A stretch of 64,000 bases of DNA from an uncultured Bdellovibrionales bacterium (GTDB taxonomy: Bacteria > Bdellovibrionota > FAC87 > UBA2466): positions 1 through 64,000 of the forward strand of contig CALCZU010000122.1 in the NCBI GenBank assembly GCA_937903155.1, in the 5' to 3' direction. This document shows, in pieces, positions 52,336 through 60,902 of the stretch (position 1 is its first letter; each line of letters starts with the position of its first letter). The translations under genes were made by a program, and so were the position numbers. The notes under the pieces are model-generated. The model did not search any database. It was not told the origin of the DNA and saw only the letters and a list, made by a program, of their open reading frames with translations.

Positions 52336-54144
52336 TTAATCCTTAACTTCTTTTTCGCAGTGGTTTTTCCAGTCGATGCAGGTTGGGTAGGATTCGCGGT
52401 CGGAGCTGTCGATGGACATACCCCCCCACGCCCAGCATTTGATTGATTTGTTTTCTAGGATGGCACAAGCGTGGGAATCTCCTACGACGAGCGATTCAAT
52501 TTTGTCAGGCACTCGAGCAAGTGCGTTTGAGTCGCCCCAGCATTTCACGGACTTGTCTTCCATTTTAGCGCAAACATGATTATTTCCGGCGACTATCCAT
52601 TCGGCTCGGCCTTCAGGAATTTTTGGCGGATCGGTGTTATCTATCCCCCCCCAACACTGAATCGACTTGTCTTCCATCTTCGCGCAAGTCCGCATCCCTC
52701 CGGCTACCAAAGACTGTACTTTCCCCTTAGGAACATTTTCGGGAGAGGAGCGACGATGTCCCCAGCATCGGACCGTTTTGTCTTCCATTTTCGCGCAAGA
52801 ATGTCTTGCTCCGGAGACGAGAGTTTCCACAGGAAGTTTAGGAGTGCCCGATTCCAAATCAGATTCGGTATCCCCCCAACACCGAATCGTCTTGTCCTCA
52901 AGTCTTGCGCAGGCGTGTAAATATCCCATCGCAAAGTAATCCACTTTTTGTTGAGGCGCCCTCTCCGGACTCGCCGAAAGGTTGCCCCAGCACTTACCCG
53001 TTTTGTCCCTCAGCTTGGCACAAATAAAACTGCTGGATGGAATCATAGACTCTACTTTGATATCTTTAGGCGCTGGATCCGAATTGAAACCCCAGCATTT
53101 GACACTGTCGTCTGCCATGTGCGCGCAGGTTGAGCTGTATCCTGCGACGACCGCTTTCGCCTTGCCTGGGGGGATGTCTCGGTATGTTTCGATATCTCCC
53201 CAACAGCTGAGATCACCGTTTTCAAGAACCGCACAAGCATGAGCCCTTCCTACCGCCAACGATTTTACTTTTCCGAGAGGAGTTTTTTCCATCTCCGAAT
53301 TTTCAGGCCCCCAACACCTTACCGTGTGATTCGTGCGAATTCCGCAGGCCCCATCGGCGGTGAGTGCTACGCTCAAATATTGTTCGGGCCGTTTAAAAAT
53401 CCATTCCTTATCGCGGGATAAGCCAGTCAACGCACTCGCCACCAATGGATTCGAGCTGCAGTTTTTAACGCGCTCGATTTCGCGAGCCGTTTGAGTTGGA
53501 AAATCGATTTTTTGATCGAAGATTTTTTCTAAGTCTGCACGCGAAAGCGTTTTGCCGGCGACATCGAGTTTGTCTAATTTTTTCCAGAGCGTTTTACCGA
53601 GTTCTGGAGAAACGGGATTCCCTAAGCGCTGTTTCACCAATAAATATTCAAAACTACTTTTTGCGTTTAGACCTTCGAGACCCACCTGCTCTTTTAAATT
53701 TTCTAGAACAACCTCCGCCTCATCGTAATGCCCAAATTCCATTTGAATTCTTGCCGCAAAAACCAAAGCGCCTTGGCCGGCTTTTGTGTACGGGTGCTCG
53801 TAGGCCAAATGCAAAAGCTTCGCGAGATCAAACTTTGCATTTTCTAATTTTAGTTTTGCAGCAGGTCCATCCAGCGATTCGATTTCATCAAAAATCTGTT
53901 TCTTATCGAGCGGGCTCAATTTTTTCAGTCGTCCAATAAACTCGTTTCGAGCCGAGGCATGGCAGAGTCCACTTTTGAAAATTTTTAAAGCAAGGATGCT
54001 TAGGATTTTTGTGTCGACGGGCTTATTTGCCGCATACGTTTTAGCGGCCTCGAGCCACGATGCGATATCCTTTGAAGAAGGGTTTTGTGCAGATACAAGA
54101 GGGGTCAGAAAGATCAGAATAGCTATCAAACTTTTTGCTACCAT
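52336..54144 (-). CDS. Secreted RCC1-like repeat protein
   Basis: A 602-residue exported protein from the ATG at 54144 (MVAKSLIAILIFLTPLVSA signal). The first half is helical and TPR-like. From about 265, nine repeats of about 35 residues with the pattern HACAxLEDxTVRCWG, each with two cysteines, form a beta-propeller of the RCC1/BLIP-II type. Such exported propellers bind proteins at or outside the cell surface. The upstream TTG extension of three residues is less likely. Ligand unknown. Confidence 0.8.
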   Translation of the reverse strand: MVAKSLIAILIFLTPLVSAQNPSSKDIASWLEAAKTYAANKPVDTKILSILALKIFKSGLCHASARNEFIGRLKKLSPLDKKQIFDEIESLDGPAAKLKLENAKFDLAKLLHLAYEHPYTKAGQGALVFAARIQMEFGHYDEAEVVLENLKEQVGLEGLNAKSSFEYLLVKQRLGNPVSPELGKTLWKKLDKLDVAGKTLSRADLEKIFDQKIDFPTQTAREIERVKNCSSNPLVASALTGLSRDKEWIFKRPEQYLSVALTADGACGIRTNHTVRCWGPENSEMEKTPLGKVKSLAVGRAHACAVLENGDLSCWGDIETYRDIPPGKAKAVVAGYSSTCAHMADDSVKCWGFNSDPAPKDIKVESMIPSSSFICAKLRDKTGKCWGNLSASPERAPQQKVDYFAMGYLHACARLEDKTIRCWGDTESDLESGTPKLPVETLVSGARHSCAKMEDKTVRCWGHRRSSPENVPKGKVQSLVAGGMRTCAKMEDKSIQCWGGIDNTDPPKIPEGRAEWIVAGNNHVCAKMEDKSVKCWGDSNALARVPDKIESLVVGDSHACAILENKSIKCWAWGGMSIDSSDRESYPTCIDWKNHCEKEVKD

Positions 54145-54178
54145 AGGCGGCAACAGATAACCGCGTATGGATGAAAAA

Positions 54179-54604
54179 TCAACCTGCGGGATTTAAATGA
54201 ATCGGTAGTGACGTTAACCCGCGGAACACGGGATTCTGAATCCAGGCAGGCGATTTTTCTGACAATGCGGCTAACGGATATTTTCGAAAAAATTCTGAAA
54301 CGGCAATTTGTGCTTCCATGCGAGCGAGTAAAGCTCCCGAGCAAAAGTGTTTTCCAAAGCCAAAGGAAAGATGCTTCTGGTTATTCTCATGAAAGATATC
54401 AAAATGGGCCGGATTGTTAAAAACCAACGGATCTCGGTTTGCCGCTCCGATCATAGCACCCACTCTCTGCCCCTTCAAAATCATCTTATCACCTATCAAG
54501 TGCCTTTTCTTTGCAAGCTTTCGCTCTTGCCAATTTTTCGGTGACGCATTGGATATTGGAATATCAGACGCCGGAGAGCCGTCAAGTCGACGCCGAAACC
54601 CCAA
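54179..54604 (-). pseudogene. Cytochrome P450 remnant (C-terminal third)
   Basis: An open frame of 141 codons holds only the end of a P450: ANRDPLVF, the heme loop FGFGKHFCSG with its Cys ligand and GALLARMEAQIA. The I helix, the ExxR motif and the first about 250 residues of a normal chain of some 400 are missing, so it cannot fold as an enzyme. The N-terminal 35 residues do not look like P450 and the ATG is probably fortuitous. It lies about 225 bases downstream of tRNA-Ser(CGA), with palindromic sequence in between. That placement suggests loss of the 5' part by a rearrangement at the tRNA. Confidence 0.75.
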
Positions 54605-54772
54605 CTAAATTTCGCGGTTGATTTAGTTTGGTTAGCGGGTGTTGTGGCGCGCTTGGCGTTCGTGCGCGTGTGACAGGCTTTTGGGTGATTGATTACGGAA
54701 TATTTATTTTGTTTCCGAAAGCGCGGTGGAGAGCACGAAGTTGGGAATCGATCGACCGGCTACGCCGGGTTT

Positions 54773-54826
54773 AGATTAAGGTTAATCTTAAGGTTAACCT
54801 TAACATCATTTCGCCGGAGGCGAAAT
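54773..54826. repeat. Cluster of overlapping palindromes downstream of tRNA-Ser
   Basis: Three inverted repeats lie in a row: AGATTAA-GG-TTAATCT (54773-54788), TTAAGGTTAACCTTAA (54788-54803) and ATTTCGCC-GGA-GGCGAAAT (54808-54826). The last is directly 3' of the tRNA and may terminate it on the minus strand. CCGGC-TAC-GCCGG (54756-54768) adjoins them. Confidence 0.65.
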
Positions 54827-54830
54827 GAAT

Positions 54831-54913
54831 CGGAGGGGGAGAGACTCGAACTCTCAAGGGATTGCTCCCGCCGCATTTCGAGTGCGGTGGCATACCAGTT
54901 TGCCTACCCCTCC
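54831..54913 (-). tRNA. tRNA-Ser(CGA)
   Basis: The minus strand folds as a class II tRNA of 83 bases. Acceptor GGAGGGG/CCCCTCC with discriminator G; anticodon stem CCGCA/TGCGG; loop CTCGAAA with anticodon CGA; variable arm GGGA-GCAA-TCCC; T arm GAGAG-TTCGAGT-CTCTC. The long variable arm and the G discriminator identify serine. CCA is not encoded. Confidence 0.93.
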
Positions 54914-54920
54914 AACAAAG

Positions 54921-55601
54921 TTAGGAAATACTCGCTCCCATTGGGGGCATTTGTAAAGTTTTTGAGAAAGAAACTATTGGGTCGGCGGCACAGCATTTCG
55001 GAGTGAGTTCCTCCAGCGCGTGCAACGCTTCTTGGATTTTGTCTTCGAAAGAATTTCGCGACCGGATTTCGATTCGTCTGGGGTGATTTTTCCAGGCGTC
55101 TGTGATTTTTTCGTCCAAATCTTGGGCTTCCGAGGCGGTTTCGTTGCGAATCGGGTTTGTGTAGTTATTGTAGCCATGGGCTTCGTCGGGAACGCTTAAG
55201 TGGATGACCGCTAAATAACGGCCGAGTTCTTTTTCTTCCACTGTCCCAAAACTTTCAAAAAACGTTTTTCGTTCGTGAGGCCAGTATGCCAGGCCATCCA
55301 GAGTGCCTCGATCGCAAACCGAGACGACGCCTTTTGAGCTGAACATCGCCATCTGCTCCATCTGTCTTTGCACGTGATAAATCGCGCGCTGGGCGGACTC
55401 GCGGCAAACGTTGGTTGAGCCTCGCCAAAATCCTCCGCTAAACACGATGGTCGCGGCTTCCGGGACGATCGTCACGTGCTCACAAAACCGTTGTTTTGCG
55501 GCATTGATGAGCGAAGTTTTTCCCGCCCCCGGGCCTCCCGTTACGACAATAAGCGACGGCGACTCGGGCGAAATAAGCTCTTTAAATTGAATGGGATGCA
55601 T
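54921..55601 (-). CDS. P-loop ATPase, AAA_28-like
   Basis: A 226-residue cytoplasmic protein. Walker A is VVTGGPGAGKTSLI (about 20-32). DRGTLDGLAYWP (about 95) is typical of the AAA_28 group (NadR/Ttd14-like small P-loop kinases). A tail with CCAADP follows. The reaction is unknown; related domains act as nucleoside kinases or phospholipid-binding ATPases. It is the gene just upstream of tRNA-Ser on the same strand, with a 7-base gap, so the two may share a transcript. Confidence 0.8.
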   Translation of the reverse strand: MHPIQFKELISPESPSLIVVTGGPGAGKTSLINAAKQRFCEHVTIVPEAATIVFSGGFWRGSTNVCRESAQRAIYHVQRQMEQMAMFSSKGVVSVCDRGTLDGLAYWPHERKTFFESFGTVEEKELGRYLAVIHLSVPDEAHGYNNYTNPIRNETASEAQDLDEKITDAWKNHPRRIEIRSRNSFEDKIQEALHALEELTPKCCAADPIVSFSKTLQMPPMGASIS

Positions 55602-55661
55602 TTGGAAATAGAGAAAATACTATTCGAGAAATGATTGCAAGACTTATTTCGGATCTTGTTC

Positions 55662-55690
55662 TTGCCTTTGTTTTCCCAAGCTTCTAGATT
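55662..55690 (+). promoter_or_regulatory. Promoter of the HAD-epimerase-GT operon, leaderless layout
   Basis: TTGCCT (55662-55667), 17-base spacer, TAGATT (55685-55690), 6 bases to the ATG at 55697. No Shine-Dalgarno. Confidence 0.5.
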
Positions 55691-55696
55691 TCCCTG

Positions 55697-56506
55697 ATGA
55701 CTCAAGACGTTAGGCCGCTTTACATCCGATCCGAGTGGAAGAAGAACTGCGTTTTTCAACCTCTAAATGAAGCTGAACTTTTTCAATTAATCGAGCAAAA
55801 AATGTCACTCGCAAAAGACGAAAAGCCCGTCCTCTTGCTAGACCTCGATTCGACTCTCTATGAAGTCGCACCCCGAACCCATGCGATTATCCTAGATTGG
55901 ACAAAGACCGCACACCCCTTTTCGAAAGAGATCGTCCAAAAGCTTTCGCAAATTGAACACACCCGAGTCGGTTATTCCCTGAGGGACACTTTTGAAAATA
56001 TGGGACTTGATCTGAATCAGCCCGATGTCATCAAAGCGTGGGAAGATTTAAAAACGTTTTGGACGGCTCGCTTTTTCACCAATGAATACCTGTCATACGA
56101 TAAGCCCTATCCGGGCGCGGTTCATTTTGCTCAGAAAGCGCACGACCTGGGCGTGTTTCTCGTTTATCTCACCGGTCGTGAAGAAACGCCGATGATTGCC
56201 GGGACGATTAAAAACCTGGAGCGTGATGGTTTTCCCTGGAATACCGGCAGGACCTCGCTTCTGATGCGACCCAGCCACATTGCATCCGATCTCGAACACA
56301 AAACGTTAGCAATCGAAAAAGTAAAACAAACCGGAACGCTCGTGGCATCGTTTGAAAACGAACCCCAAAATCTTGTGGCGTTGTTCAAAGCTTTTCCCGA
56401 AGGACTTCACGTGCTGATGGATACGGTCTCAAGCGACCATCCGGCAGAGGCGGTCGAAGGTTTATACCTCATCAAAGGTTTCACCCACTATCATAAGATT
56501 TCATAG
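55697..56506 (+). CDS. HAD-superfamily hydrolase-like protein
   Basis: A 269-residue cytoplasmic protein with a HAD core: LLDLDSTLYEVAPRT (catalytic Asp about 50 and Asp about 52), LTGREETPM (motif II Thr), and KTLAIEKV with ENEPQNLVAL as motifs III and IV. A cap region lies between motifs I and II. It is likely a phosphatase, substrate unknown. It begins a unit with the epimerase (12-base gap) and the GT39-type transferase, and may act on a sugar phosphate or lipid carrier of that pathway. Confidence 0.75.
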   Translation: MTQDVRPLYIRSEWKKNCVFQPLNEAELFQLIEQKMSLAKDEKPVLLLDLDSTLYEVAPRTHAIILDWTKTAHPFSKEIVQKLSQIEHTRVGYSLRDTFENMGLDLNQPDVIKAWEDLKTFWTARFFTNEYLSYDKPYPGAVHFAQKAHDLGVFLVYLTGREETPMIAGTIKNLERDGFPWNTGRTSLLMRPSHIASDLEHKTLAIEKVKQTGTLVASFENEPQNLVALFKAFPEGLHVLMDTVSSDHPAEAVEGLYLIKGFTHYHKIS

Positions 56507-56518
56507 AGGAGACTAAAA

Positions 56519-57586
56519 ATGGCTATTGCAATGATCACAGGCAGTTCAGGTCTCATCGGAAGTGAAACCGCCAAATACTTTCATGAAAAAGGTCTCGACG
56601 TTGTTGGAATCGACAATAACTTACGAAAATATTTTTTTGGCGAAGACGGCAGTACCGATTGGAATACCGAAAGCCTTAAGCGCTCGCTTCCCCGTTTTAA
56701 ACATCTTTCGGCTGACATTCGAGACGAAAAAAGCATTTTTGAGATTTTTAAAAACTATGGTTCTGAGATCTCAGTCGTCATCCATACGGCGGCGCAACCG
56801 TCTCACGATTGGGCGGCGAAAGAACCTTTTACCGATTTTTCGGTGAATGCGACGGGGACTCTAGTCATGCTCGAAGCCACCCGCCAGTTTTCTCCAAAGG
56901 CGACTTTTATTTTTACGTCGACCAATAAAGTTTATGGCGACACGCCTAATTTTCTCCCGCTTGTCGAAAAAACCACGCGGTGGGAAATCGATTCGAAACA
57001 TCCGTTTTTTGAATACGGCATCGATGAATCTATGAGTATCGATCACTCGAAACACAGTGTCTTTGGCGCGAGTAAAGTTGCGGCCGATGTCATGGTTCAA
57101 GAGTACGGAAGATATTTCAGTATGAACACGGCGGTTTTTCGCGGAGGGTGTCTTACAGGTCCCGCTCATAGTGGGGCTGAGCTTCACGGATTCTTGGCCT
57201 ATCTCGTAAAGTGTGCGCTGACCGGTAAGCCCTACACAATCTTCGGATACAAAGGAAAACAGGTTCGCGACAATATTCACTCCCATGATTTAGTTGAAGC
57301 GTTCTGGCACTTCTTTCAAAAGCCCAAGTCAGGCGCAGTCTACAATATGGGTGGAAGCCGTCACAGCAATTGCTCGATGCTCGAAGCGATTCAGATGACT
57401 GAGGAACTTTCAGGTAAAAGACTTCAATACAAACTCGTCGACGATAATCGCTCAGGCGATCATATTTGGTGGATTAGCGATGTTCGAAAGTTCCAAAAAG
57501 ATTTTCCCGAATGGCGCTACCGGTACGATTTGAAAACGATCTTACGAGAAATCGTCGACGCCACTAACGAACGTTTGAATTCGTAA
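56519..57586 (+). CDS. NAD-dependent epimerase/dehydratase, CDP-paratose 2-epimerase-like
   Basis: A 355-residue extended SDR enzyme. NAD-binding ITGSSGLIGSET (about 7-17); ADIRDE; IHTAAQPSHDWAA; FTSTNKVYGD; and GCLTGPAHSGAELHGFL, all as in CDP-tyvelose/paratose epimerases. The usual catalytic YxxxK is VFGASK, so Tyr is replaced by Phe, a change I also recall in related NAD-dependent epimerases. It may use a different acid/base. Downstream is an integral-membrane glycosyltransferase, so a role in glycan or lipid sugar synthesis is likely. Confidence 0.85.
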   Translation: MAIAMITGSSGLIGSETAKYFHEKGLDVVGIDNNLRKYFFGEDGSTDWNTESLKRSLPRFKHLSADIRDEKSIFEIFKNYGSEISVVIHTAAQPSHDWAAKEPFTDFSVNATGTLVMLEATRQFSPKATFIFTSTNKVYGDTPNFLPLVEKTTRWEIDSKHPFFEYGIDESMSIDHSKHSVFGASKVAADVMVQEYGRYFSMNTAVFRGGCLTGPAHSGAELHGFLAYLVKCALTGKPYTIFGYKGKQVRDNIHSHDLVEAFWHFFQKPKSGAVYNMGGSRHSNCSMLEAIQMTEELSGKRLQYKLVDDNRSGDHIWWISDVRKFQKDFPEWRYRYDLKTILREIVDATNERLNS

Positions 57587-59016
57587 TGACTAAAAAACTC
57601 GTTTTTTGCTGGATTCTCTGTCTCACAATGGTCGCGGTTGGCGTCCGCAATTTTGAATTGGGTCTTTCATCGGACGGGCCCATTTATTCGGTGATTGCGC
57701 GAAATATCGTCGAATCTCACGATTGGTTCCGACTCGACTCCTCAGTGCCCGATTATCAACCTTACTTTGCCGACCACCCGCACCTGGCGATTTGGCTTGT
57801 GGCAGCGACTTTTAAACTTTTTGGCGTCGGGGATTATGCGTCCCGAATTCCAGGCCACATTTTTTACTTTGGATTTTTGGCGCTTTTATTTTTCTACATT
57901 CGTCGGAAGACCAGCGAGAAGACGGCGATTCTAACGCTTCTCTTTCTTTGGACGTGGGGAAGATTTTCGAACAGTTTCTCCGCGGTTTATCTGGACCCGG
58001 GCGTGCACTTTTTTGGTTTTTTAGGGCTCATCCTTTTCGAAGAAGCGCTCTTACAAAATAAGGCGAAACTATTTTTCTTTTCAGGACTCGCGCTGTCGCT
58101 CGTCTCATTGATGAAAGGTCTGACCTTACTAGGCTACTTCCCTGCTCTTTTTGTTTTATGTCTTTACGCACTCAAAGAAAGAAAATTATCTCTCAAAGGA
58201 CTTACGATTTTTGCGGTAGCGATTCTGATTCCAATTCTGAGCTACGTTTTCATCCTCAAACAAAGTTCGGCGCCCGATTTTCTCGAAAGCTACTGGGCGC
58301 GCCAAGTGACGAACCGTTTTGCCAAAGTGGCGAGTGTTCAAAACCTATTTTCACTTCATTTCTGGAAACCCTTGATTGAAGACACAGGCTATTACTCTCT
58401 CTTCGCGTTTTTGGTCCTTCCAAAACTTTTTTCCAATTCAGCACTGAGACTCGTCTGGAGTATTTCGATTGGGTTTATTCTTCTTTACGCACCTAACTTG
58501 TGTTCGGGAGCCCACTACTTCATTCCTATTATTCCTGCGTTTGCATTAGGGCTTGCAACACTTGCGACGCCACTCTTTCGATGGAGTTCGGTGAAGTTCG
58601 TCCAAGGATGGAGTGTGATCTGTATCCTTGCGATTTTTGTCATTCAATATATTCCCGTAAGAACGCACGGGATGCGTCCCACTCAAGGCGAAGAACTGAT
58701 TCTTGCACTTCATAAACAAAATGGGATTGAAACTCTCATCGTTGATGGAACTCCGTATTACACGGATTTTATCAATACGAGTCGGTATGCTTGGTGGGGC
58801 CATGTAAAAATTGAGCAGGTGAAAAATCAAGAAGCGATTCCCTCGCCTCAACCCAAAAAAGCGCTCCTCTTATTCTGGCAACAAGCTCATGCACTGCGCA
58901 ACCAAGAGCTTCAGGAAAAAGGGTGGTGCCTTTTGCGCCGTTTTTCAGAGCGAAGTGTTTGGCTTCCGTGTCCTATTGACACCACTTTGCATTTGCCAAC
59001 CGTTTACGAAAAATAG
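57586..59016 (+). CDS. GT39/ArnT-like integral-membrane glycosyltransferase
   Basis: A 476-residue protein with about 9-11 membrane helices. The first loop has LSSDGPIYSVIARNIVESHDWFRLD with the acidic residues of the GT-C fold and ADHPHLAIWLVAATFKLFGVGDYASRIPG, the classic ArnT/PMT pattern. Such enzymes move sugar from a polyprenyl carrier to lipid A or proteins outside. The ATG shares one base with the stop of the epimerase (TAATG), so they are translationally coupled. Acceptor unknown. Confidence 0.85.
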   Translation: MTKKLVFCWILCLTMVAVGVRNFELGLSSDGPIYSVIARNIVESHDWFRLDSSVPDYQPYFADHPHLAIWLVAATFKLFGVGDYASRIPGHIFYFGFLALLFFYIRRKTSEKTAILTLLFLWTWGRFSNSFSAVYLDPGVHFFGFLGLILFEEALLQNKAKLFFFSGLALSLVSLMKGLTLLGYFPALFVLCLYALKERKLSLKGLTIFAVAILIPILSYVFILKQSSAPDFLESYWARQVTNRFAKVASVQNLFSLHFWKPLIEDTGYYSLFAFLVLPKLFSNSALRLVWSISIGFILLYAPNLCSGAHYFIPIIPAFALGLATLATPLFRWSSVKFVQGWSVICILAIFVIQYIPVRTHGMRPTQGEELILALHKQNGIETLIVDGTPYYTDFINTSRYAWWGHVKIEQVKNQEAIPSPQPKKALLLFWQQAHALRNQELQEKGWCLLRRFSERSVWLPCPIDTTLHLPTVYEK

Positions 59017-59056
59017 CGGCTTTCAATCTCGAGATTCCTCGTGGTAAAAGTTGGGA

Positions 59057-60838
59057 ATGAAAACTATTTTTCTTTTACTCTTCTCAGTTTCACTCTTCGC
59101 AAACGACATTAAACACATCACGCTTCTCGGAACGAACGACATTCATGGTTCGCTTGAAGAAGAGGTGCACCCAAAGCTTGGACGACTCGGAAGCTTTGCT
59201 TTTTTCGGAGGCGTGGTTGATTCCATTCGAAAAGGAGTCGCAAAAAAACATGGAGAGAATGGTGGAGTGCTTCTTCTCGACGCCGGCGATCAATTTCAAG
59301 GAACGCTGCTCAGTAATTACTCCGAGGGCGAACTTGTTTTCAAACTCATGGACCTTTTAAAATATGACTCGGTCATCCCCGGAAATCACGACTACGACTT
59401 TGGTCCCCAAGGTTGGCTCGATGATAAGGTCAATAAAGAAAATCCTGACAAAAATCCGAGGGGCGCTTTTGAGAAGATCATCAAGCAAGTTCATTTTCCT
59501 TTGCTCTCAGCGAATACTTATTTGAAATCGTCGATTCAAACTTCAAAAGGTCAACCCATCTCTGTCGAAAGTGACCGCTGCGCGTTTTCGAAAGATCTCG
59601 GCGAAATTGACTGGTCTAAAGCCACTCGTCCCAACTTTTTAAATCCTTATTTGATTAAAACGATCGCAGGAGTGCGCATCGCTGTAATCGGAATGGATAA
59701 TGCAAAAACATCCTCGATGACGACTGCTGAAAATGTTTCGGACCTTTGTTTTAGAAACGAACTCGAAACGTATCTCGAGATCCGAAACACTTTAAAAGAC
59801 CGGGCCGATATTTTTGTTTTACTGATTCATTCAGGGGATACCAATAAAGAAACAACCGTATCAGAGCTTGTGACAAAGATTAATCAAAAGGGGCAAAATG
59901 TCGACGCAGTGATTGCGGGACACACGCATTTCGTCAACGACCTTAAAGTCGGAAATGTTCCTGTGATTCAATCTTCTGCCAATGGCCAGGCATTTGGAAG
60001 AATCGATCTGAGCTGGGATGCCACCGAAAAACGTCTCTTGCCGGAACAAACGCAGAAGCAAGGCGGCATTCTTCTCTTTAAAGAAAAATGCGATTTCAAA
60101 GCGAAAACGTTTTGCAAAGAACTCAAAGGGCAGATTTTCTACGAAAATGTTCTCGTCGAAGAAAGCGATTCTCTCCGCGCCGAAATCCAAAAAGCTCGCA
60201 CGGCGATTGCCCCCCTTGCAACGAAGAAACTGGGAGTCGCGACCGCAACGATTACGAAAGATAGAATTCTCGAAAGTCCCTTGGCAAATAGACTGACAGA
60301 TTCGATGAGGACATTAATTGGCGCCGATCTCGCAATTTTAAACAGCGGCGGATTAAGAGCTGACTTGCAAAAAGGCGACGTCACTTACGAAGATCTCTTC
60401 CGAGTGCTGCCGTTTTCAAATCGCGCTGTCCGTGTTGGACCGATGTCGAAGACCAAACTCTTAAGCCTTATCTCAAACTCGATTAAATCCTGCGGCGCTT
60501 TCGGCCCAATTGTCCAAAGTGGGTTACATGTGAGTTTTGAGAGAAATTGTGAAGGACCTGATGTCAAAAACGGAATAGATCCCAAGGCCCGCCTCCTTAA
60601 GGTCGTCGTGGATGCGACGGGAAAAGAAATCAACTTAGACGATGCCACCGAAAACGCGTTCGAAGTGGCGACGTTAGATTTCATTGCGGATGGAGGCGAC
60701 AATTTCGCAGAGTTTAAAAAACTGCCTCTGATCGAAAAGTACGACATCTTCCGAGAGATGCTCGTCAAATCGCTCGAAAAAAACCCATTTCTCTGGGATG
60801 ACTCCATCGACGGTCGATGGAAAAACCAAACTCCATAA
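59057..60838 (+). CDS. Periplasmic 5'-nucleotidase-like enzyme (UshA-like), paralogue 2
   Basis: A 593-residue exported metallophosphatase from the ATG at 59057 (a TTG two codons earlier is less likely). A signal peptide precedes TNDIHGS, DAGDQFQGT, GNHDYDFG, IHSGD and AGHTHFV, the metal sites of the calcineurin-like domain. The 5'-nucleotidase C-terminal domain ends with VATLDFIADGGDNFAEF. It is longer than the paralogue at 6459 and not in an operon with it. Likely hydrolyses extracellular nucleotides. Confidence 0.85.
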   Translation: MKTIFLLLFSVSLFANDIKHITLLGTNDIHGSLEEEVHPKLGRLGSFAFFGGVVDSIRKGVAKKHGENGGVLLLDAGDQFQGTLLSNYSEGELVFKLMDLLKYDSVIPGNHDYDFGPQGWLDDKVNKENPDKNPRGAFEKIIKQVHFPLLSANTYLKSSIQTSKGQPISVESDRCAFSKDLGEIDWSKATRPNFLNPYLIKTIAGVRIAVIGMDNAKTSSMTTAENVSDLCFRNELETYLEIRNTLKDRADIFVLLIHSGDTNKETTVSELVTKINQKGQNVDAVIAGHTHFVNDLKVGNVPVIQSSANGQAFGRIDLSWDATEKRLLPEQTQKQGGILLFKEKCDFKAKTFCKELKGQIFYENVLVEESDSLRAEIQKARTAIAPLATKKLGVATATITKDRILESPLANRLTDSMRTLIGADLAILNSGGLRADLQKGDVTYEDLFRVLPFSNRAVRVGPMSKTKLLSLISNSIKSCGAFGPIVQSGLHVSFERNCEGPDVKNGIDPKARLLKVVVDATGKEINLDDATENAFEVATLDFIADGGDNFAEFKKLPLIEKYDIFREMLVKSLEKNPFLWDDSIDGRWKNQTP

Positions 60839-60842
60839 CTTC

Positions 60843-60891
60843 TGTCATTGCGCGTCCGGCGTAGCGGAGCGAAGCCGGACTCGCAATGACA
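60843..60891. repeat. REP-like interrupted palindrome
   Basis: TGTCATTGCG-c-GTCCGGC (60843-60860) pairs with GCCGGAC-t-CGCAATGACA (60874-60891) around a 13-base loop. It lies between two convergent genes and resembles the dispersed TCATTGCGAG-type palindromes of several bacterial genomes. It may also terminate both transcripts. Confidence 0.75.
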
Positions 60892-60902
60892 ACTGAGCTC
60901 CT

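Noticed and set aside
54179..54604. Treating the P450 frame as a working short enzyme
   Set aside because: It lacks the I helix and ExxR motif needed by all P450s, and its first residues do not match the family, so it is called a remnant.
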